Shown here in pieces: positions 23,878 to 29,809 of a DNA stretch of 29,809 nt. A model generated the notes under the pieces. The model had not been told where the DNA came from and did no database searches. It saw only the letters and a program-made list of their open reading frames with translations. Every line of letters starts with the position of its first letter. Within the stretch, counting starts at the first letter, position 1. Both the position numbers and the translations under genes were made by a program. The stretch covers positions 1-29,809 of the forward strand of contig JAEUKO010000017.1 of assembly GCA_016794285.1 (NCBI GenBank), written 5' to 3'. The stretch comes from UBA1573 sp016794285. Its GTDB lineage: Bacteria; Pseudomonadota; Alphaproteobacteria; Micavibrionales; Micavibrionaceae.

Positions 23878-25431
23878 ATGTCATTTGGTAAGAAAACGGG
23901 TTCTTCTGGCGCAGGCCATCACACAACACCGCACCACCATGCGGCGAGTGCGAAGTCGTCTGAGCCAGCTCCTGCTGTGACGTCTGAGCCAACCAAAGCT
24001 GTTGAGGCTCCCGCCAAAGTTTCGTCTCCTCCTTCGGCAGGGGGGGCGGCGGCAGGGGGACACGACTCCCAGAAAAAGCCAGCCGAAACTGATATATTGA
24101 CCAACCAAGAACCTGAGAGTCTCCACGTTACCGGAAGCGGTGAAGTTGACTCTATGACGGCTTTGCGTTTACAGCGGGCGCGGAACAGAATCTGGTCTGA
24201 TCTGCGTGATGGGATTGATCTCAAAGCTCTTGCCCGCATGGATGGGAAGGCAGCGCGTGAAGAAGTTGGTTCGGCAGTTGAAGAAATTGCCCGTTTCCGC
24301 AATTTGGATTTAACCCCGTCTGAACTGGCCGCAATTGCGCGGGAATGTTCGGATGATATGCTGGGTTATGGTCCACTTGAAACTCTGCTCTCCGAAGATG
24401 GGATTGCGGATATCATGATTAACGGGCCGGAAATAGTTTATGTTGAACGCAAAGGGAAAATTCAGCGAACTGATATTAAATTTCGTGATAACCAGCATTT
24501 GACAACAATTTGCCAACGGATTGTGGGGGCAATTGGGCGGCGGGTTGATGAATCTTCCCCAATTTGCGATGCGCGTTTGCCAGACGGGTCGCGGGTGAAC
24601 GTTATCATTCCTCCCTTGGCGGTGGATGGAGCGTGTATGACCATTCGTAAGTTTTCGAAAGACAAACTGACTCTTGAAAAATTGATTGACTTCAAGGCCA
24701 TGACCCCTAGCTGCGCTAAGTTGATTATGGCGATTGGGCGATGCCGTGTGAATGTGCTGGTTTCTGGAGGAACAGGCTCTGGTAAAACCACGATGCTTAA
24801 CTGTCTAACTCGTTATATCGAAGCGGGTGAGAGGATTATCACCTGTGAAGATGCGTGCGAATTGCAATTGCAACAGCCACACGTTGTTCGTCTTGAAACG
24901 CGTCCGGCCAACCTTGAAGGTGTGGGCGAAGTGACAATGCGTGATCTCGTCAAGAACTGTTTGCGGATGCGTCCTGAGCGGATCATTGTTGGGGAGGTGC
25001 GGGGGCCTGAAGCGTTCGATCTGCTGCAAGCGATGAACACGGGTCACGATGGGTCTATGGGAACCGTCCACGCCAACAACCCCCGCGAAGCTATCTCGCG
25101 GATGGAAAATATGATTGCGATGGGAAATTTGAACATTCCTTCGCAAGCCGTGCGCGAGCAAATTGCCTCGGCGATTAACGTCATTATTCAGGTTCAGCGG
25201 CTCAGAGATGGATCGCGCAAGGTAACTCACGTCTCCGAAATTACTGGCATGGAAGGCGACGTGGTAACCATGCAGGACTTGTTTTCTCTTGATATCGTTG
25301 GGGAATCCGATGATGGAAAGTTGATTACTCGGCAAAAATCATCCGGTTTGCGTCCAAAATTCTACGATAAAGCTCGGGCCTATGGTGTTGAGCAATTGGT
25401 GCTTGATGCGATGGAAGAAGCTTATGGGTAA
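23878..25431 (+). CDS. cpaF: CpaF/TadA pilus assembly ATPase
   Basis: A 517-residue secretion-type ATPase. Residues 1-75 are a His/Ala/Pro/Ser-rich disordered leader; the N-domain follows (about 95-270) and the ATPase has Walker A GGTGSGKT at 297-304, the Asp box region CEDACELQLQQPHV (323-336, usually IEDAAELQ), Walker B RIIVGEVRGPEA at 368-379 and the His box HDGSMGTVHAN (390-400). It powers pilus extension, and in some systems retraction. AAAGGG precedes ATG 23878. tadB follows 14 bp later. Confidence 0.95.
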   Translation: MSFGKKTGSSGAGHHTTPHHHAASAKSSEPAPAVTSEPTKAVEAPAKVSSPPSAGGAAAGGHDSQKKPAETDILTNQEPESLHVTGSGEVDSMTALRLQRARNRIWSDLRDGIDLKALARMDGKAAREEVGSAVEEIARFRNLDLTPSELAAIARECSDDMLGYGPLETLLSEDGIADIMINGPEIVYVERKGKIQRTDIKFRDNQHLTTICQRIVGAIGRRVDESSPICDARLPDGSRVNVIIPPLAVDGACMTIRKFSKDKLTLEKLIDFKAMTPSCAKLIMAIGRCRVNVLVSGGTGSGKTTMLNCLTRYIEAGERIITCEDACELQLQQPHVVRLETRPANLEGVGEVTMRDLVKNCLRMRPERIIVGEVRGPEAFDLLQAMNTGHDGSMGTVHANNPREAISRMENMIAMGNLNIPSQAVREQIASAINVIIQVQRLRDGSRKVTHVSEITGMEGDVVTMQDLFSLDIVGESDDGKLITRQKSSGLRPKFYDKARAYGVEQLVLDAMEEAYG

Positions 25432-25445
25432 GTTGGGGTGAGAGA

Positions 25446-26426
25446 GTGTCTCAAAATCTAATCATCTTCTTGGGACTTTTGGTGGTGGCGGTCATTCTGG
25501 GGATGATGGCGGCCTTAATCATGAACAACCGCAAAGACCAACAAAAGCGGGTCATGGCGATTATTGCCGGAAAATCAGGCGTTGCCGGAGATGAGTCTGC
25601 AGGAGATATTCGAGATCGGCGGCGGGCCGACATGGCGCGTAAACTCCAAGAGCAGGGAATTGGCAAGAAATCCAAAAAGACTCAGGAACTCAGAGCCAAA
25701 CTGTTCCAAGCTGGTTGGGGCGATGTTCCTTTAAGGAAGTTCTACATCATATCGGCTGTGCTGGCTGTGGTTTTCGCTCTTGCTACCAAATTGGCTGGGC
25801 AGTCTATTCCGGTTGTTTTGTTTATGGCCGTTGTGGGCGGAATTGGCTTTCCACGCTGGGTTCTCAAAATGAAAATTGGCAGACGTCAGAAAAAATTTCT
25901 GGAAGATTTTCCCGATGCGCTGGATGCAATGGTTCGTTTGCTCAAGGCTGGTATGCCAGTTGGGGAAGCTATTTTGATGGTCTCGCGGGAATTTACCGGA
26001 CCTATTGGTGAAGAAATGTCGAAAGTCTATGACGAACAAAAAATCGGGATTCCCATGGCCGAAGCTTGCCTGCACATGGCAGAGCGTGTTCCTTTGACCG
26101 AGGTTCAGATGTTTGCAACTGGTATTGCTATTCAACAACAAACTGGATCGAGCCTGTCTGAAATTCTGACCAATTTATCGCGGGTTTTGCGGGCGCGGTT
26201 CCGGTTGCGCCGCAAAGTGGCGGCTTTGTCGGCAGAGGCTAAGGCTTCGGCTATGATTATCGGGGCGTTGCCGATTATTGTTGCGGGCGGTCTTTATGCG
26301 ATTAACCCGAAATATATGGAGCCTCTTTTCTTTACAACCCAAGGAAAATATTACCTCACCGGAGCAATTTGCTGGATGTCCATAGGCATTTTGGTTATGC
26401 GCCAGATGATTAACTTCAAAATTTGA
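25446..26426 (+). CDS. tadB: TadB inner-membrane platform protein (GspF domain)
   Basis: A 326-residue protein with an N-terminal membrane segment (about 5-25), a pair of segments near 98-140, a cytoplasmic GspF/T2SF domain (about 145-270, with DFPDALDAMVRLLKAGMP and MAEACLHMAERVP) and two C-terminal segments. With TadC it forms the platform on which CpaF acts. The start is GTG 25446 with GGGGTGAG upstream. Its stop overlaps the tadC start by one base (TGATG). Confidence 0.93.
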   Translation: MSQNLIIFLGLLVVAVILGMMAALIMNNRKDQQKRVMAIIAGKSGVAGDESAGDIRDRRRADMARKLQEQGIGKKSKKTQELRAKLFQAGWGDVPLRKFYIISAVLAVVFALATKLAGQSIPVVLFMAVVGGIGFPRWVLKMKIGRRQKKFLEDFPDALDAMVRLLKAGMPVGEAILMVSREFTGPIGEEMSKVYDEQKIGIPMAEACLHMAERVPLTEVQMFATGIAIQQQTGSSLSEILTNLSRVLRARFRLRRKVAALSAEAKASAMIIGALPIIVAGGLYAINPKYMEPLFFTTQGKYYLTGAICWMSIGILVMRQMINFKI

Positions 26427-27406
26427 TGAGCCCAATGTTCGACGAACAAACTGACCATATGATTATTTTAGTTGTCAGCGCAATTGCGGCGATGGTTTCA
26501 TTCGTGGCTCTGGCTTTGCCGTATCTCAACCGCAATGAAAAGAAAGAACATTATAAAACGGTTATCGAGAAAAAGCGGAAAGCTCTTTTCGAGCAGGCCA
26601 AGGAAAGCGTAGCCACGCGGGGGCAAAACAAGGGTGATAAATCTCTCTCTGCTAAGGAGACGCTCGCGTTTATTTTTACGGTTCAGAAGCTATTTGGTCA
26701 GCTGGGAGAAAAGGTCCGTGACCAGATGTTACAGGCCGGTATTCGGGACCCGAAAGCTCCGTTCAAGTATCTGATGGCAAGGGCACTCATTCCGTTGTTC
26801 CTTATCACATTCACATGGCTGGCGATGGTCTTCGGTCAAAAGGAATTTACGCCGGTTCAGGTGATGTTAGGGGTCGGGATCATGGGAGCCGCTGGATTCT
26901 TTCTGCCACCTGTCCTAATTAAAAACCACATCATCAAGCGTCAGGAAGAAATTAACCTGACCTTTCCTGATGCGCTCGATATGATGCTGATTTGTGTGCA
27001 GGGGGGGATTGGGTTAGAGCAAACAATCTTGCGCGTGGGCGATGAAGTGGCAGAACACGCCCCAACCCTTGCCGAAGAATTGGGAATTCTGGCCGCAGAA
27101 ATGGGAATGCTCAATGATCGTCGCTCGGCTCTGCAGGATTTTGCCAGACGGGTTGGAAGCGGGGCGGCCAAGTCCTTTGCGACGGCGATGATTCAGGCTG
27201 AACAATACGGAACATCTATTTCCGGTGCGATGCGGGTTATTTCTGACGAATTGCGAGACCAACGTATGGCCAATGCAGAAAGCAAGGCGGCTTCTTTGCC
27301 GCCAAAGCTGACAGTGCCTATGATTCTATTCTTCCTGCCTGCCTTGTTTATTGTCATTCTCGTTCCGGCCTATTTGTCGGCAGTGGCCGCAGGGGTTGGT
27401 CAGTAA
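26426..27406 (+). CDS. tadC: TadC inner-membrane platform protein (GspF domain)
   Basis: A 326-residue partner of TadB with the same domain: an N-terminal membrane segment (about 12-32), a pair near 118-155, a GspF domain with FPDALDMMLICVQGGIGLEQ, and a C-terminal segment (LFFLPALFIVILVPAY near 298-315). The ATG at 26426 shares a base with the tadB stop, which suggests re-initiation; a later ATG (26435) is possible. It is the last Tad gene seen; no tadD or minor pilin genes (tadE, tadF, tadG) are in the window. Confidence 0.93.
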   Translation: MSPMFDEQTDHMIILVVSAIAAMVSFVALALPYLNRNEKKEHYKTVIEKKRKALFEQAKESVATRGQNKGDKSLSAKETLAFIFTVQKLFGQLGEKVRDQMLQAGIRDPKAPFKYLMARALIPLFLITFTWLAMVFGQKEFTPVQVMLGVGIMGAAGFFLPPVLIKNHIIKRQEEINLTFPDALDMMLICVQGGIGLEQTILRVGDEVAEHAPTLAEELGILAAEMGMLNDRRSALQDFARRVGSGAAKSFATAMIQAEQYGTSISGAMRVISDELRDQRMANAESKAASLPPKLTVPMILFFLPALFIVILVPAYLSAVAAGVGQ

Positions 27407-27412
27407 CCAAGA

Positions 27413-27441
27413 GGTAAGAGGCGTGGACGGACGCTCTTACC
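27413..27441. terminator. Hairpin between convergent tadC and orphan gene
   Basis: GGTAAGAG-G-CGT and ACGCTCTTACC form an 11-bp stem with one bulged G and a six-base GGACGG loop. There is no T-run on either side, so it is not a standard terminator, but its place between convergent genes and its overlap with the orphan gene's stop codon (27437-27439) suggest a shared transcription end. Confidence 0.4.
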
Positions 27442-29641
27442 CGGGTTCATGGGTACGTTCCTCTGATTTTCTTGCATAAGAGTCTTCTTGTGGAGACCGT
27501 GCTGCCCGCAAGGCCGAAAAGCCTCTCATCAACTTTTGGCTGGTGGCTGAAAAAAGCTCGTTCAAAGTAGATCTCGACTCAGCCGGAACCTCCGCAACAG
27601 ATGGTTGAGAGAGTTTCTCTTCGACATGACTTGGTGAGGAACCAGCGGCTCCTCTGATGCCAACGCTCAAGGCGGCTACGCCTGCAAACTTTGCAACCGT
27701 GGCAGACATCTGGCCAAAGGGGTTCCAAGAAGCGTTTGTGGCTCTTGTAAAGGAGTCCGTCAAGGACGATCTGGCGCGTGAGAACACACTTGTGAGTCGT
27801 TCGCGAAAACTTGGAGGCGTTGCGGCAGCTTCTTTTTCGGCGGCCACTCTGATCTCTTCCGTTCGCAGATTTTCTAATGCTTGACGCCGTTGATCTTCTG
27901 CTTGGAAAGCCAGAAGCTGTTTCATTTCGTCTTTGTAAAAAGCATTGTTTGGATCTCTGGCCAAGGCCCTTTCAACACCGGAAAGGGCATGGCTGATAAG
28001 TTCTGTTTCTGTGCCCCCCTCTAGGTGGCCGCGCCGAATAGAGTTGCGCATATCAAGCATCTCGGCAATAGTCGGGATGGAGGCTGGATGGTGTGCGGAA
28101 GAGTGAGAGGGGGCCGCCACTGTTTCCAAAGAGGTGACTTCCTCTTGCACGCTACTAACCAATTGGCTCATGACCTTGGCGTGTTCAAGAAGATGAAACT
28201 CTCTTTCCGCAAAGATTGCCTGATTAAATTCGGAGCCATAGGCCTCTCTTCTTCGAGCGAGTTCGTTTTCCACATCGGTTTGTTCGGGGAGCAATTCGTC
28301 TGTTAGAAGCTCTGTGAGAGACGTTGGGTTCTTAACACTCCGCGCAAAGTCAACCGTCTCTGTAACAGCTTCTCGCAAATCGTTCCCACGTCCTAACATT
28401 TCGGTCAGAGTCCATCTCTCCTCCGTAGGGTGAGACCTTTTGGCCATTATGAGCACAGCGGCTTGTCCTTGTCCCTCTCCAGAGGAAGGCGGTGCGGAAG
28501 GAGGCGGTGGAGGAGAGCTACCCCCATCATCAAGCGCGGAGGTTGGCGCGGGAGGGGAATTTCGCAGAGTGTTTTGAGCTGTCCTGACAAATCTGTGCAA
28601 ACGGTCAGCGTGATCTAAAAGATCCGCATTCAATGTTGCCAAAGTTTCAGGAGGAAAAGAAGGATTGGCCTGCTTGCGTGCAGCCAGCTCGGTCAGAACT
28701 TCTTTTTGCATCGGAACGAGGTCCTGAGCAAGGAAGTCTTTTAGACTTTGACCTGTCAAGCGACCCAAGGCATCCCTAACTCTCGCTTCATCGTCAGCGA
28801 GTTGTTCTGGTGTCCAGCGGCGTGTACCGTTCGTCGCTCTCTCTGCATGGTGATCTTCCATGCCATGATGTGTAGGTTCCATCTCAATATGCTCTATATC
28901 TATGTTTCCTATACCTACACCTGTTCGGGGGGAAGACACAACAAGAGATAGAGAGGTTTCCGCTGAAGATGGTGGTGCGGCAGGAATCAATTCCCCCTCT
29001 ATTGCTTCTGCTGGGAGATTAAGGGTAAAAGCACTGTATGGTGCGGGGGGACCAACAAAAGAGGAGGGCACAGATGAAACCTCTCCTGCTAAGGAAGGTT
29101 TCTGGGGAGAAAGTTTTTTCTCCTCGTCTTTTGCTCCAAAAGTAAAGGCTGTCTGGGGGGCATTTTCGCCGTCGTGGTGTTCAACATCAATACCCAAATT
29201 GGGCAACAATCTAAAGTCTTCTGGCTCTTCTCCCGCAGCGAAGAGGGGAGCTATCTCTGGAGGCTGTCCTTCCAGCTCAAGAATTTTTCTTACTCTGTCT
29301 GAATTATGTGTTGGGGCGACGACAGGCGAAGCGGACATATCCGCTGCTATCTGCCTTTCTTGTGCTTCAATAAGCCCAACTTCGAAACGGTTGAAATCTA
29401 AATGGGTGGGTGTCCCTTCACGAATTTGCGCTGTGGCCCGCTTTTTCTGCTTCGCGAGATCGGCCAGATAAGCTTCGTAAAGCGCGGTAGCTTCTGCGGC
29501 GGTGGCTGTTCTAACCTTGACTGTCAGGCTGTTCAGACGGCCTTCATAATCAGAGGAGAGACCTTCCTGTGCTTTGCGCATAAAATCTGGAATGACGGCC
29601 ATCGGATCCTGACTAGGACGATCTGCAATCTCTGTACTCAT
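27437..29641 (-). CDS. Orphan protein with diverged helical repeats
   Basis: A 734-residue acidic to neutral protein that I do not recognise. ATG 29641 has AGAGG about 9 bases upstream and is preferred over GTG 29650. Two modules align clearly: residues 276-358 (starting WTPEQLAD, with SLKDFLAQDLVP, LTELAARKQA and LLDHADRLHRFV) and 410-500 (starting WTLTEMLG, with SLTELLTDELLP, ENELARRREA and LLEHAKVMSQLV). A third at 523-592 starts PTIAEMLDMRN, and a weaker one lies at 50-103. Long linkers (104-275, 359-409, 500-522) are rich in Pro, Ser, Gly and Glu. The C-terminal 130 residues hold basic amphipathic helices and a mildly hydrophobic stretch (645-667). No signal peptide or catalytic motif is seen. 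It is convergent with tadC; a scaffold, polar-organiser or secreted role is possible but unproven. Confidence 0.8.
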   Translation of the reverse strand: MSTEIADRPSQDPMAVIPDFMRKAQEGLSSDYEGRLNSLTVKVRTATAAEATALYEAYLADLAKQKKRATAQIREGTPTHLDFNRFEVGLIEAQERQIAADMSASPVVAPTHNSDRVRKILELEGQPPEIAPLFAAGEEPEDFRLLPNLGIDVEHHDGENAPQTAFTFGAKDEEKKLSPQKPSLAGEVSSVPSSFVGPPAPYSAFTLNLPAEAIEGELIPAAPPSSAETSLSLVVSSPRTGVGIGNIDIEHIEMEPTHHGMEDHHAERATNGTRRWTPEQLADDEARVRDALGRLTGQSLKDFLAQDLVPMQKEVLTELAARKQANPSFPPETLATLNADLLDHADRLHRFVRTAQNTLRNSPPAPTSALDDGGSSPPPPPSAPPSSGEGQGQAAVLIMAKRSHPTEERWTLTEMLGRGNDLREAVTETVDFARSVKNPTSLTELLTDELLPEQTDVENELARRREAYGSEFNQAIFAEREFHLLEHAKVMSQLVSSVQEEVTSLETVAAPSHSSAHHPASIPTIAEMLDMRNSIRRGHLEGGTETELISHALSGVERALARDPNNAFYKDEMKQLLAFQAEDQRRQALENLRTEEIRVAAEKEAAATPPSFRERLTSVFSRARSSLTDSFTRATNASWNPFGQMSATVAKFAGVAALSVGIRGAAGSSPSHVEEKLSQPSVAEVPAESRSTLNELFSATSQKLMRGFSALRAARSPQEDSYARKSEERTHEPG

Positions 29642-29774
29642 CACACACACCTCTATTTTTTAACTTTGTTTTTATAGCTTACCGGAGTTTCTCCCCGATC
29701 TTTTGTTAACATAGTATTGCACAATTTAGCCACAATCTACAAGATTTTTTAATTATAATATACATAATATTTTT

Positions 29775-29809
29775 ATGGAACAAAAAAAGAGGCCGAGGCC
29801 GAATCGGTG
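29775..29809 (+). CDS. Possible start of a further gene (partial)
   Basis: An ATG at 29775 opens a frame beginning MEQKKRPRPNR that runs off the window. A TATAAT lies upstream at 29754-29759, but there is no good -35 or ribosome site, and the part seen is too short to judge. It would be divergent from the orphan repeat gene. Confidence 0.25.
   Translation, partial: MEQKKRPRPNR

Noticed and set aside
29655..29680. CtrA-like TTAA-N7-TTTA before the orphan repeat gene
   Set aside because: One mismatch in a very AT-rich stretch; too likely by chance to list as a site.

Overview
The window looks like a chromosomal piece of a motile alphaproteobacterium from a draft or scaffolded assembly, since a 10-base N run sits at 21211-21220. 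The evidence is a Caulobacter-style flp-cpaABCDEF-tadBC pilus locus, an ETF-ubiquinone oxidoreductase beside a TPR lipoprotein, an FlhA-FlhF-FlhG flagellar block, and two perfect CtrA-type boxes (TTAA-N7-TTAA), one upstream of flhF and one upstream of the Flp pilin gene. The gene content would fit a free-living or predatory lineage such as Micavibrionales, but that placement is only a guess.

Layout. 1-99 is the tail of an unknown plus-strand gene, ending inside a mobile-looking palindromic element (90-266). 269-6559 is a minus-strand flagellar block in the order flhA, flhF, flhG, FliK-like, with a CtrA box and a second type of palindromic repeat between flhA and flhF. 6718-7186 is a small unknown gene that appears frameshifted. 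7187-13978 holds housekeeping genes: a family-4-type uracil-DNA glycosylase, ETF-QO, a TPR lipoprotein, RadC, methionine aminopeptidase and a CinA/MoaB-type protein. 14050-14134 is tRNA-Leu(CAA), followed at once by a second, inverted copy of the element (14144-14330). 14374-17978 is a fragment of the division and cell wall cluster: murG, murC, murB. 18178-27406 is a Tad pilus locus with the usual gene order: pilin, prepilin peptidase, CpaB, secretin (broken at the assembly gap), CpaD, CpaE, CpaF, TadB, TadC. 27437-29641 is a convergent orphan gene for a 734-residue protein built of several diverged helical repeats joined by Pro/Ser-rich linkers.

How it fits together. The flagellar genes cover export (FlhA), placement and number control (FlhF, FlhG) and hook length (FliK-like). 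The Tad genes cover pilin, pilin processing, outer-membrane pore, localisation ATPase, assembly ATPase and inner-membrane platform. CtrA-type boxes in front of both blocks suggest that motility and pilus formation are tied to the cell cycle. The least explained items are the orphan repeat protein, the paired 177-187 bp elements with compensatory hairpin changes, the frameshifted small gene, and the glycosylase that lacks the family's iron-sulfur cysteines.
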